From: Xiphophorus maculatus
Lineage: Eukaryota; Chordata; Actinopteri; Cyprinodontiformes; Poeciliidae
Length of the DNA: 64,000 nucleotides
NCBI RefSeq assembly: GCF_002775205.1
Contig: NC_036443.1
Coordinates: 15,883,373-15,947,372 of the forward strand
Direction of reading: 5' to 3'
Of this stretch, positions 11,112 to 22,250 are shown in pieces (the stretch's first letter is position 1; each line of letters begins with the position of its first letter). The translations under genes were made by a program, and so were the position numbers. The notes under the pieces were generated by a model. The model was not told the origin of the DNA. It saw only the letters and a program-made list of their open reading frames with translations, and ran no database searches.

Positions 11112-12408
11112 CAGAGGTGGGGACTCGAGTCACATGACTTGGACTCGAGTCAGACTCGAGTCGTTAAAATCACGACTTGAGACTTGACTTGAAAAAATGC
11201 TCAAAGACTCGGACTTGACTTTGACTTTCATGCCATTGACTTGGGACTTGACTCGACTTGAAGCTGTTTACTTGAAAAGACTTGATATTTTTTACTCAAA
11301 GTCTTAAAATTTAAAACACATTATTTATAAAGTGGCGTCATTAATGAATGTCACTCATTCCGTATCAATATGCGCAGACCGTCACTATGGTTTTCCTCTC
11401 TCCTTATGTATGTATGTGTACGTAGCTGCAGCACAACCAATCAAATTAACAGGATTTGGACGTTTAAAAAAACACGGCAAAGCTGCAGAGCTCAGGGAAC
11501 GAAATACGAAATAACCGCTCGAATATGCTTCCGCGAGTAATTTCTTTTGGCTACGTAGGTTATGAACTTTCGACTAAAAAACGAACTGCAACTTGTAAAA
11601 CATGCAAGAAGAGAATATCGGATGGAGATGCCACGACGTCCAACTTTGTCCGGCATTTGAAGCTTCACAAAGATCGGTAGGTGGCGCTTTTCTTTTGCTG
11701 TAAGATAGCTGACTTTAGCTAACTTCGTGTTAGCATGTGTACTCCGGGTTAAATTGGTGATGATTTACCATAAATCCGGTCCTTCAAATGCCTCCACAAA
11801 TGTGCACCGTGTTAGCTCAGGAAGCCGGTGGATAGTGAGCGGGGCTCCGGAACAGAAAGCAGATTCTGGACCTGAACACAGGGAACAGAGTCTCTCTGTC
11901 CCATCATGATGATGAGCCGGGTCTAGTATCATCTAAGGATGGTTGGTGTATTTGAAGACATCTACGTTGGGAAATTATATTGAGAATATATTGTTTTGAC
12001 AGGTCAGAGAAAAGAGGAAAAAACTGCTGTTATGGTTCTTTGTATTGTGCTGTGGAAATGTCAGCATTTTCGTCTTTTTTTATTGAATATCAAGTTTAAC
12101 AGAACTGGGCAATAAAGTGGTCCAATTTAAAAATGTTTTTTATACTTTGTGTTCAGCTACACATGTTCTATCATTTGAGATAAATACATATTTTAAAACG
12201 AACAAATGGTCTATTATTTGAATTTTTTGTATAATTGCAAATTATAAAATAAAATAAAAACGACTCGAAATGACTTGAAATTAAAGGTTCCTGACTTGAG
12301 ACTTGACTCGACTTTTGCCTGTCTTTACTTGAGACTTGACTCGGACTTGAGGACAAAGACTTGAGACTTACTTGAGACTTGCAACACAGTGACTTGGTCA
12401 CACCTCTG
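11112..12408 (+). mobile_element. hAT-superfamily DNA transposon, 1,297 bp
   Basis: The ends are inverted: 5' cagaggtggggac and 3' gtcacacctctg. They are flanked by a perfect 8-bp target duplication, attttaca, at 11,104-11,111 and 12,409-12,416. An 8-bp duplication with CAG...CTG ends is the mark of hAT elements. The subterminal regions (11,125-11,290 and 12,260-12,395) are packed with gacttg and ctcgagtc units, probable transposase-binding repeats. Inside is a BED zinc-finger reading frame, but no catalytic transposase domain, so the copy is an internal-deletion derivative that could only move in trans. Confidence 0.9.
11525..11680 (+). pseudogene. BED zinc-finger exon of a hAT transposase
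   Basis: From ATG 11,525 a frame of 51 codons runs to TAG 11,678. It contains TCKTCKKRISDGDATTSNFV followed by RHLKLH, that is C-x2-C ... H-x4-H, the signature of the BED DNA-binding finger that sits at the N-terminus of hAT transposases and of domesticated ZBED proteins. The DNA cg|gtaggt at 11,675-11,682 could be a splice donor that would bypass the stop, so this may be the first coding exon of the original transposase. No downstream exon survives inside the element. A host ZBED gene is unlikely, because the frame sits between the element's own ends. Confidence 0.7.
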
Positions 12409-12416
12409 ATTTTACA

Positions 12417-14255
12417 TATTACAGCTTTGAAAGGGCGTTTCAGAGCTGATGCCTTCTCTTCAATGTTTATTTTAAAATCTTAAATTTTGTATTTATTTGA
12501 GAAGGATTCCCATTTGCTTTCTTCTTTAGCATAACAAAGAAGAAAGAGTTACATCCAAGTACCTCACACAAGCTGCACACAAAATTCGGACAGAAAAATA
12601 CACGAACAGTCAATAAAGCAAGTTGCTACACATGCTGTTATCCTGGAATGTGTATAATGACGAAAAAGACACAAAAACAAACAAACTAAAAAGCAAACAA
12701 AACAAAAAAACTAAATTTAAACAAAGAAATATAAACCTTAATCTTTACTAATGCTGCTTGTCCACTGCTGTTTTTCAGCCTTCACATTCATTACTGTGAT
12801 TGATGCCTGTGAAAGGCACAGACTGAGCCTCATTCTCTGATTGCCTGTTTACAGGACTCTGACACTTTTATAGATCTCCTAATACCATTACAAAGTATTA
12901 CTTCAGTAGTGTGCCTTGTGCCTTTCTTACAGAATGAGGAACAAAAGGCTTTCATTGTTTGTGACAGTAGTTAAAAGGAGTGAAAATTAGGACTTGTTCA
13001 ACTCATCTTTGCCTATCATACATATTAATTAAAGATTTTTGCATAAGCTAAAAGTTTGAAATGAAACATAAAAATAAACACATATTGTAATTTCAGATGT
13101 TTAAAGTTGGTCAGTGTCTTAACTGACCAACAATCCTATTCCTAACTGACCTAAAATAATTATAAAAATGTTAGTTAAAAGGCTGGAGTATATAACCTTT
13201 ACATAGGAAAATTAATTAATCTTTTTGTTTATGTTATTGTACAGATGATTATAAGATTTTATATAAATAATTTTATAGAATGTGTGTTGATATAATTTCA
13301 ACACACAATATAAAGAGAAATTTAGGCGTTCTCTTGCGTAAGAAGTTAAGACATTTAAGGCAACTATTTTAAAAGTGCCCAAATAACTAAGCATAATACA
13401 TAATTATATCAGAATATTCTAGACTTCTTTATGTCCGTAATGATGATCATACCTCTGTTAAGCTCCGACAAAAACAACAGTTATATATTTTCCCACGATT
13501 CTGGGTCTTGAATTGCATCATCTGAACTGGTAAACCACTGAACTGAGAAATCATGAATTAAAGAACATTTCCTTTATACATTCCAGTCAATGCTGAATCG
13601 AGCACATATGAGGTAATGCCAAACTCCTCTCTTGACACAGTCTAATTAAAAAATATTTTTCAAATGGTAGAACCAGGAACAAACCAGATATTTGACATGA
13701 TTTTCCAGCGTAAAACTTGGGTCAAAGGTTATCCAGAGGTTTCTAACAGAAGATGTAGCTGAATAACCAAGAGGTCCAAGGATCTGCTTGTTATTTTTTC
13801 TGGTACAAAAATGGCTACTTCAGTTTCTTCTTCATTCAGTCATTCATCTTTTAATTGAGTAAAAACAGCTCAGTCAAATGTTAATTTGGAAGAAAATAAC
13901 TATAGAACCGGACATCATCAGAATAAAAAAGATAATATTTTTGGAAGATGACAGAATCTGAACAAGAGGGAGCAGGTAGAGCAGAAACAACAACGGCTCC
14001 AAAACAGAGTCCTGCGGAACTCCAAAATGAACAGGACATTCTGGCGATGCCGGACAGGTCACAGGGCAAAACACAGACAGACATGCACACACCTAAGGAC
14101 AATTTAGAGAGACCAGTTAACAGAAACCTTCAACAGTTTCTGGACTGTGGGAGGATCCATATGACTCTGGGATACAAATCAAGAACCTTCTTGCTGAGAA
14201 CAAATTACAACTTGGAAACCAAAATACAGTAAGGGTATGGAAGGAGACTGAACTA
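12417..14255. other. Intergenic, no gene recognised
   Basis: AT-rich DNA with an A/C-rich run at 12,660-12,720. The open frame at 13,948-14,232 (94 codons, Q/T/E-rich) has no known domain, and I do not regard it as a gene. Confidence 0.4.
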
Positions 14256-14257
14256 AC

Positions 14258-14320
14258 ATACCGCTTTTCCATTCAATTCAATCACCCAAAGCGCTTTATG
14301 CTGTGTGTGAGTGTGTGTGT
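14258..14320 (-). mobile_element. 3' tail of a non-LTR retroelement (possible)
   Basis: On the minus strand the DNA reads cataaagcgctttgggtgat followed by attgaattgaatgg. This resembles the conserved 3' tail of fish LINE/SINE families (the aaagcgctttg motif plus a short A/T-rich repeat). Only the last ~60 bp are present, as expected from 5' truncation. Confidence 0.4.
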
Positions 14321-17300
14321 GTATATAATTCACCGGTTGGCACAAAATGCCGACAGAACATTTACCAAAGCTGTGCAGTTTCTTATTTCATCATTGCATC
14401 CCTGTTCCTGTGAAAGAGGTGCTGCTTACCGGGCTGCAAGGTAATTCTGCTACAAAAGTTGATGCATGCGCTCTTGGTGCTGCTTATGATTAAACTCTTA
14501 ATTACGCTCGTCCATGCTGTGCAACTCTCTGATACCAGAAGGCTTTTGCGCAGGTCCACATCGTTGGCGGAAATGATGTCCAGTTAGCAGTGACGTAAAT
14601 CACTGGCCAATCAAGTAACACAGTCAGCTGTCAATAAAATCCCTTGCACGCAATGCACAGCTTGGCACGGCTTGTACTATCGCTGAAGTGGATATGAAAA
14701 ATGCACCATATCCAAGGGGGAGATATGCATATCTCCGTACACGGGGGAAAGCCCTCCAGCGGCTTGCAGGACATGCTAATAAAAATGAATTTGACTGGGC
14801 GGACTGGGGCAAAACCGGCGAAAGCTGCTCTAGTGGAGAAGCACCTTATGTGTGACACAGTGACAGAGGTGAAGCACAGCACAGCAATGCCTAGCACATA
14901 TTTGATTAAGCAATGCATACATTCAGTGATTTCGACAATAAAATTATAATATTTTTGGCATATTTATTTATTTACTGTAATTTGGCACTTCCCACACTCC
15001 CCATATTTTGCGGGGGAGTTTTTGACTTGTTTTTCATTCAAGTGATTTTGGGTTGCCATTACTTTTTTGCTTCGTTTCTCACATGGGGATTATTTTTGTA
15101 TTGAAACTCTGAATTCTTTCATGTATTCTTTAAGTTGTTTATTGGGTTAGATTCTTATTTTAGTGGTAAACGTTAGGATTTGCCGTATAAGAGCAGGCCC
15201 TGCTGTGTCTTCTGTGTTAAAGCTGCTGTATGTAACTTTTTATAAAAATGATTTTATTTATTTTATTTTACATATTATGTCTGTTTTTGTCGTGACAGCA
15301 TAAGATGAGACGGATAATCTGGCTCCTATTCTAGCATTTTACCAAAGGAAAAGCTTTAGCTGCTTAACCTCCCACAAGAAAGGTTGCCACCACCAATGGT
15401 GGTATAAACTAACTCGGCACCAACTTGTGCAACATGCGCAGTTTAATATAATCCCCAACATATGGGGTACTTAACTGCTTCGGGGGGTCGTGTGTACATG
15501 AAATAGACTCGATGCGAATATCCGTGAGAGACGTCCGAACAACGACGTATGCTCGATGACCCCTGCTCGGGAGTGATATATATATATATATATCTTGACA
15601 CATATATATCTTGTGTGTCATCGAGCACACCCCCTAAGGGCTATTTTTAAAATAAAAATTACTCCTCGATTCGGGTTCACAAAAGCAGTAACACAAAAAT
15701 TACCATGGCGATTCATCCTGTGCAGCTAGCCAGCTTCCGACCACGCTAACAGCAGGTTTAGCTCATCCTGGAGCCTTATCTGTTAAGTCAGTGGTCACGT
15801 CAATCAGAAACCAACGTGTTTTGTCCGTGATTCCGTTTTCTCATCTCTATGTTTTTTTTTTTTTTTAATTTTTTTATTTAATTTAATTGTATTGTTTCAT
15901 GTTGCCCTTTTCCAAAAACGGATAAATCAGAAGATGCTTTGGTGGCCACAAATCCTTTCCTCAGACTCTCCAACCCAGAAACTAGTTCACAAAGAAGCTA
16001 TTTAGTGAACAAAAAGAGCAAGAAGAGAGGAGGAGGAAAACAAAGGCAAATGCCTATGGCACCAGAGCATGTGACGAAGTATCTAATTTACATAACTTTT
16101 TCCAAAATTTTGAGGCACCCTCCCCCTTTTATCAGAGCGCTATCCGTGGTATCCCTGTCACTGTCATCTCCCGCAACACAACAGGTGACAGTGAACTGTC
16201 CATGGTGCTGGAACTCTCGCTTACCCCAGTAATGATGTTTACTGTACACGCAGGTGTAACCTCATCACACTCTGACAGCAGAAAGTCCATTTCACTACCA
16301 TACTGTAATGTGTTTACAAGTTCACCTTCACACATTTTTTCCCCTTCCACTTTGACATTGAAATTAAATTATTTTGACCAGAAAACCTGAAAAGGACAAG
16401 AAGTCGTGATTGGACACAGATGATGCCTTTGATCACCAGCTTAAAAAGGAGCCCACACCAATCAGCACTCCTATCAAATCTCCCACCCCAACCCCCTTTT
16501 TTTTTTTCCTGCCCTAGTCATTTTTCTTTTTCTTTAACTAGCTTCATAGACCGTACTGGCATGGATTAACTAGTAATCATTTAGCTAACATTATCTTCAT
16601 GCTACAGTATTATTCAACTTACCAGGTTTGTTTTGGGGGAAATAATTTTTTTTTCCCCCTTCCTCCCTTTGCTGGCTCTGGCTGGTCAGCTGTGCCTCTC
16701 CGCTCAGCATGATCTCTCCCGTCAGTGATTCACAGGTGTAACACCGGATATACTTTTAATTTACCGATCCCCTCATGGTGCGTTTAAAAACGGCTCCATA
16801 TAACACATCACCGCATTTTAACTGTCACGGATAAATGATTCTGTCTTTCCTCTGTCACTTTTGTCTGCACACATGTACACACCTACACACTTTAACCATA
16901 TGGTGACTGACGACAGTCACACATAAACACAAACTGATTAAAGCAGGCCAACATCCCTTAGAGAGGTTGCTGAATGAGGAGAAGATAAAAGCAGATCTTG
17001 TGCTACAACCTTTTCTTCATTTGGTTTCATCCCTAAGACGTGCTAAGTGGAGCCCAGCTTTCGGTGGTGAATGTCACACTATATCTGCTCCATTTCTATT
17101 TTCTCATTTTCGGCATAAAGCAGAGAAAAGTATTTTTCTTGGATGCTGAAGACAGGTTTTGTTTTTATTGGCCTGCCTAGCTTGCTAAGTTGTTGCACAT
17201 ATAGGTTATGATTCATCATGGCTTAGGTAGCTTCAGCTAATCTTCCTACAGCTCAATGCATGACTATACTTTAAATTAGTGATGGGTCGATTGCAAATGT

Positions 17301-17375
17301 TTCGGTGTAAAGAGCTTTGAAATGAATGAAGGGAGACGGCTACTCGATGAGTGCAGTTTTCAATTATAAAGTGGA
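14321..17375. other. Intergenic, probably composed of decayed repeats
   Basis: No gene recognised. At 15,215 the sequence taaagctgctgtatgtaact looks like the edge of a fish DNA transposon. At 15,550-15,627 an 11-bp inverted pair (tgctcgatgac and gtcatcgagca) encloses an AT run. At 14,719-14,736 there is an 18-bp perfect palindrome, ggagatatg/catatctcc. I could not delimit any complete element. Open frames here are short and featureless. Confidence 0.35.
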
Positions 17376-17488
17376 GGGGGGGGGGGGGGGCTTAAAATCA
17401 CAGCAGCGCAGCGAGCACATCACATTAGAGGTGTAGGGTGAGAAACCAGAGACAACCATATCTCTCTCTCTCTCTCTCTCTCTCTCTC
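17376..17488. repeat. G15 run followed by (TC)14 microsatellite
   Basis: Fifteen consecutive G at 17,376-17,390, then 70 bp of unique sequence, then an uninterrupted TC run at 17,461-17,488. Confidence 0.9.
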
Positions 17489-18269
17489 CACTGTTTTTCT
17501 CTTTCGCTGCTCAGATCTCACTCTCTCAGGGACTCTGCTCTGCTCTCGGAAGAACTTTTTGATTAGCATGACAGTCTTGTGAGCAGTCACGTGTAAGGAT
17601 ATGGATTCATACTATTATATCAAAACAGAGAAGGGGGCAGACGCCACAGTCATGCAGATGAGTCCTTCCCATAAATATAAATGACTAATCGAAGCAGCAT
17701 CTGGTTACAGTTTAAAAATATAACATAACATAATATAATGATAAAATATCATTATGGATCTGTACAATGGATTTCTTAGTCCTTTGTTAATTTGTCTTTG
17801 TGTTAAATAAAACCTAAAGTTTGATTAAAATATACAAATTTAAGAATGCCTGTTTTTGTAACAGAGCAAATACATAAAATTAGGCAAGTATTTCTAACGT
17901 GGAACACCGAATGCAAAATAATTTATCATAGAAAACATTAATATTTGCCAAGTTAAGATAAAATATGACATCTTACTATCTTAAATAGTGGCCTACTCTT
18001 ACCTAAACTCAAAAAGTGAAGACGGAAGCATTTGGAAAATCTTCAGTGCTTAATAACAGCTCTATGATTGAGCATTTTCTGTTCATATTAGCTATTTATT
18101 TCTAATTACCAATTATTAGTGGAACTAGGACTTTCAGTCTGTTCATGTAGATGGTAGCTCATAGGTTGTCTGTAATCCTTGTTGGGTCATCTGTGGTTAA
18201 GAACCCAAACGGGTAAGTCAAGTCAACACCCATCAACACAAAACCTGGAGACACTCCCACTTCTTTTCC
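17489..18269. other. Intergenic, no gene recognised
   Basis: AT-rich sequence, nothing recognised. The string tagtgatgggtcgatt at about 17,278, just upstream of the G run, resembles a hAT terminus, but its partner was not found. Confidence 0.35.
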
Positions 18270-18448
18270 CTCACTGGTCCAACAGACCTGAATCAAATGA
18301 CTTAATTACCTTTTCAGAATGCAGTCAAACTATTCAGAGTCCTACTAATGACCTGATTATTTGACGCAGGGAGGTTGAAGCAGAGATGCATCTGAAAGTT
18401 GCAGGACATAAACCCTTGGGAGCTGGAGTTGAATACCCCTACTCTAAA
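18270..18448 (+). mobile_element. Foldback/MITE-like repeat, copy B
   Basis: Diverged member of the family at 8,296. Shared landmarks: acctgaatcaaatgactt, then cctgattatttgacgcaggg, then a tail with atctgaaagttgcaggaca and gagctggagttgaatacccc. Confidence 0.55.
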
Positions 18449-18646
18449 TGTTGTCCTGAAGGTTGGATTCTGTGAAGATACACTGCAAGAATGGACAGAG
18501 GCCATAGAACAGCACAACACTGAATGATGATGTAGAGATTGTAAGCATCAGCACCCCATCGAAGATGATTCAAGGATCATGGGAATAAGCCTGTTCATGT
18601 TTGTTCCAACAAAGACTCTGGAGGACAATCCAGAAGTCACTGTATC

Positions 18647-19794
18647 CATAGGCGTAAATACCGGGGGGCTCAGGGGGGATCCGGACCCCCCAATCTTGGA
18701 AAAGTCTAGAATTGTCCCCCCCCAGCCCCCAAAGAAATCATAAAGGAAACCCTTGTATTTAAACAATATCAATAGGAAAAAGGCAATAGAAACAAAGAAC
18801 GAAGTCAATCTGCCATTCATCTAAGAAAAGAAAAAGAATTAATTTTTACCCCCCCACTATTGTTAGAACAATGGTTCAGTGCAAAGTGTAGGAGGAGATA
18901 TAGCAGCGCTGCTGGGCTCCTTAGAGCCGCTGAAGTGAGGAGCTACCTGTTGCTGTGGCTCTGCAGCACAAACAAAAAAAACCTCCAGTAAGTAAATACT
19001 TAAAGCAAAAGACTTGTAACAGGTTTTATTTACTTTCACTGCTCAATAGGAAGAAACACATTGACAACAAAAATCAGTCCACAGTTTGTTATTTCATTAC
19101 TTTGGCTGAATTATGATAAACTGCCACCTTATGCCTTGTAAATCAAAACTGGCTACATTGCTTTCATAGACTTAGCTCCTTTTTTTGTCGAAGGTAGCCA
19201 CTATTTCAATTATATTTAGCTCTCGAACTCTTACTTTAATAAGAGTTTGAAACGGGATGGAGTGGCTGAGCATTACCACTAGCCGACAGCTCTGTATGGG
19301 AACGGAGAGCAGAGGGGCTATTGCAGTTAAACAAAATAAAGTATGCCTTTATTTCTTACCATCTTCAATGTGGAGCCTTTGAAACCACAAAATAAAATCT
19401 GAATATTTTTATAGAAAACTCTGGTGCTGACCTTTAAGTTTTATGAGGAATTTTATTAAGTGGAGTTACTTATTAAAACTTGTTTTTATTTAGAGCCTTA
19501 AGTTTTTGTAAAGGTGTAGCAGTGATTAGATCTGTGACACTGAACCAAACTCATATCAAAGCAACATTTGAATCTTAGTTTGACTTCTATGGGTCTCAAC
19601 AGGTTGTTTACTGAGAAAAACACTTCTGTTATTCATTGCTACTTACTAGGCATTTTTGATGGTGCAGCTTGAACACACACACAAAAATATTAAACCACAT
19701 TTTACTGTAACTGTGCTGACCCTGCCAAAATTGCTCTTAAAAAATTTCCCTCTCTATGGTCCCCCCCAATAATAAGATTGGATTTACGCCCTTG
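18647..19794. mobile_element. Non-autonomous hAT-like transposon, 1,148 bp
   Basis: Inverted ends: 5' cataggcgtaaata and 3' gatttacgcccttg (reverse complement caagggcgtaaatc). They are flanked by a perfect 8-bp direct repeat, actgtatc, at 18,639-18,646 and 19,795-19,802, which fits hAT. C-rich subterminal tracts (gacccccc near 18,685 and ggtccccccc near 19,760) are also inverted. No transposase-like frame lies inside. The internal DNA is AT-rich with no host gene. Confidence 0.85.
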
Positions 19795-19802
19795 ACTGTA
19801 TC

Positions 19803-20589
19803 CAAAGAGGAGTTTCTTACAAGCTATTTGATTAAATGGATCCAGGAACATAACCAGGGGACGGGGGGTAATGCAAGAGGCACAGGGTTTGAATGAGGGA
19901 GCTCTGGAAGGTGATCTAGAGGTAGGTCTGGTTGGAAAACCAGGCTAAAGTTAGCAAAGAGATTACCCTGAACCGTCTCAAAGATGGGAACATTCCCAGG
20001 CTGCGGAAGATCATCCTCAAACTTCAAAAACTTTTAAACCGTCACTGGGAGAGGCTGCTTAATTTACTCCTGGTTTAGAATCACAGTTTAGAAAGCTGTA
20101 GACTAAAACCAGAACGCATGCAAGCACAGAGACAACATGCAAGCTTACAGAATGTTCCCAACATGTGCAACCTTCTTCCTGCAAGGTGACAGTGCAAAGA
20201 ACTAAGCCACTGTTTTAAACTTTGCATGTTATAGGATTTATGATCTAACATGATATGTATTGTGACCAAGCTGGCAAACTTACGAGTGAAGAGGTGTGCA
20301 GATAAACTTTCAGCTCTGATGAGCTTAAAATGGGTGAAATAAGCAAGCAGTGGCTAGCCACACCAGAAGGAAAGCCCAGCCAAAGGGAAAATAAGAACGA
20401 AACAACAAAAACAAGTAGAGAAGATGCTGTAGAAATGAAAGGGCTTTGCAAAGCACTGAAAATAAATGGTCAACAGAGCAGTAATTACACAGAGCAGATC
20501 ATGCAGCTACAGTTAACAAGAAAAGCTTTGTTCCTTGTGTTGGCTTGACACTCAGACTCCTTTTCTTTTTTTAAACTGTGGTCCCTAGA
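19803..20589. other. Intergenic, no gene recognised
   Basis: No recognisable gene. The overlapping opposite-strand open frames at 20,245-20,548 lack known domains. Confidence 0.4.
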
Positions 20590-21125
20590 TCAGAATCTGA
20601 ATCTGAATCACATTTATTTGCCACATATTTGGGTAGAAATAATGGATTTAACTTCACATAAATTCACTTGCACTGGAATCAAAATACAGCCACAAAATTG
20701 CAAACTACAAAAAAATATAAAATTGAAAAAAATAAAAAAAGATAACAAAAACACTACTGTGCTGGTGCAAATATGCACGTTGTTTCCAGCTGACTACCCT
20801 TGAAACAACAAGCATATTTGCACTAGCACAGTAGTGTTTTTATCACTGCTGTTCTCCATTCTGTTCAGCGGAGATATGACCTGGGGATAAAAAATGTCTT
20901 TACGGTGGCTAGTTTTTGCCACTAGTGCTCTATAATGCCGATCTAAGGGGAAAAAGTCTAAATAATCTGTGACCAGGACATGTCGGGTTGACAGATATAT
21001 TAGCAGCCCTTTTGTTGTCCAGATAATCCTTCTGCAGACCTAACCATTCATTGCATTTTTTAACTGTCCTGTTTTATGGATGAGTCAAACTACTCAAAGA
21101 TAGATAAACACAGGACAGACTGCAT
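20590..21125. repeat. Probable dispersed repeat with large internal inverted repeat
   Basis: Begins with cagaatctgaatctgaatca then tttatttgccac, a start typical of a widespread fish repeat. The downstream part (20,880-21,080, e.g. gtctttacggtggctagttt and ctaaataatctgtgaccagg) also looks like a known dispersed family. The inverted repeat at 20,741-20,844 sits at the junction. Class uncertain (retroelement or DNA element). Confidence 0.4.
20741..20844. repeat. ~43-bp inverted repeat, 15-nt loop
   Basis: The left arm 20,741-20,786 and right arm 20,802-20,844 are reverse complements except for one 3-nt gap and about three mismatches. Both contain aaaacactactgtgct and gcaaatatgc on the pairing strand. 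The loop is cagctgactaccctt. Confidence 0.9.
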
Positions 21126-21217
21126 GATGACTGCAGATTTTCCGTGACCAACAAAATCCTGGATATACTACACATGCTACTTGGACTTGTACCAAGTGAC
21201 ACAAGATGCTACAATAT

Positions 21218-22248
21218 GGGCTCTTTGCACCTTCCGCGCTAACGTCACAACCGCATGCGCAAATGCGGCTCTCTTTTTTCCACTTTGAGTTACCATGACA
21301 GCTAGAAAAGACAAAGTCTTATTTCAGACGCAAATAAAACAATACTAAGAACATTGCTGTCTTCCTAATATAATGGGCTTTTAAGTTTTCATGGATTTCC
21401 AAACGGTCCTGAATAAAGAAGATGGTGGCTTGTAAATATCCGTCGCTACCAGTTAAAGCTAACGCCGCACAGCAAAGTTTGCAGCCTTCACTTCAGCTTC
21501 AGCTTCTTCAGCCTAAAGAAGAAGGTAAAGGAGCCTCCTGTGTTATTTCCATGGAATCACTTCTGTATTCAGCCTGAAAGAGTTTATGGGAAGGAGAGAG
21601 CAGACCAGAGCCAGACAGCCGAGCTACTGATCCGCCTGTACACACTGCTGTAAACACGTCCTGCTTCACAAGAAATATGCAAAACTAATAAAGCAAAGTA
21701 ACACGGAGACCTTAAGGAACACGGTTATATTTTTCTAAAAGCAATAACTGAACCTGAACAGTCAGCTGAACTAGAACTCCGACACCAGAGCTGCTCTACT
21801 GTTAAGCTATGGGCTTGTTGTTCCTCAGGCTTCAGAAGCAAAAAACCTGAACCGTACAATCCCCGTTACTTGGTCCCTAACACTAATGACAATAAACGCA
21901 CGTAATATACTTGAACATAAGGTAAAAACATTGTCCATTAATGAATGATGAAAAATGTTTAGATACTTAAATAGCACATTTTTACAAGAAAAATGTCTAG
22001 CATAAGCTAAAGCTAATGTTAGCCACAAAGTTTAAAGAAAGTAAAACTCACCTTTGTATCTGTGTATAACGAGGCGAACATCTTAAAACCTTTCTCCAGC
22101 TTACTTGTCGGGGCTTCGGATCGATGTACATCATTAATTGTTACCTTGGACAAGCCCTGCAGACACCCAGGGTAAAGAGCCTTTTTCAATAGATCGGAAA
22201 CGATTGATCCGCTTTTGCCCGAACGCGGAAGCTGAGGTGCAAAGAGCC
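21218..22248 (-). mobile_element. ISL2EU-like (PIF/Harbinger-related) DNA transposon
   Basis: The ends are inverted: 5' gggctctttgcacct and 3' aggtgcaaagagccc, a perfect 15-bp match. The next inner bases (ttccgcg versus cgcggaa) also pair after a short gap. The element is flanked by AT on both sides (21,216-21,217 and 22,249-22,250), consistent with a 2-bp AT duplication as in ISL2EU elements. On the minus strand, 22,030-22,200 encodes a fragment with VTINDVHRSEAPTSKLEKGF, which looks like the start of a transposon protein, followed by a possible splice site. The catalytic domains are gone. Family is inferred from duplication length and end sequence. Confidence 0.65.
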
Positions 22249-22250
22249 CA

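Noticed and set aside
11525..11680. Domesticated host ZBED gene
   Set aside because: The BED frame is enclosed by hAT ends with a perfect target duplication, so it belongs to the transposon.
17278..17720. hAT element starting tagtgatgggtcg
   Set aside because: The left end looks right, but no inverted right end or 8-bp duplication was found.
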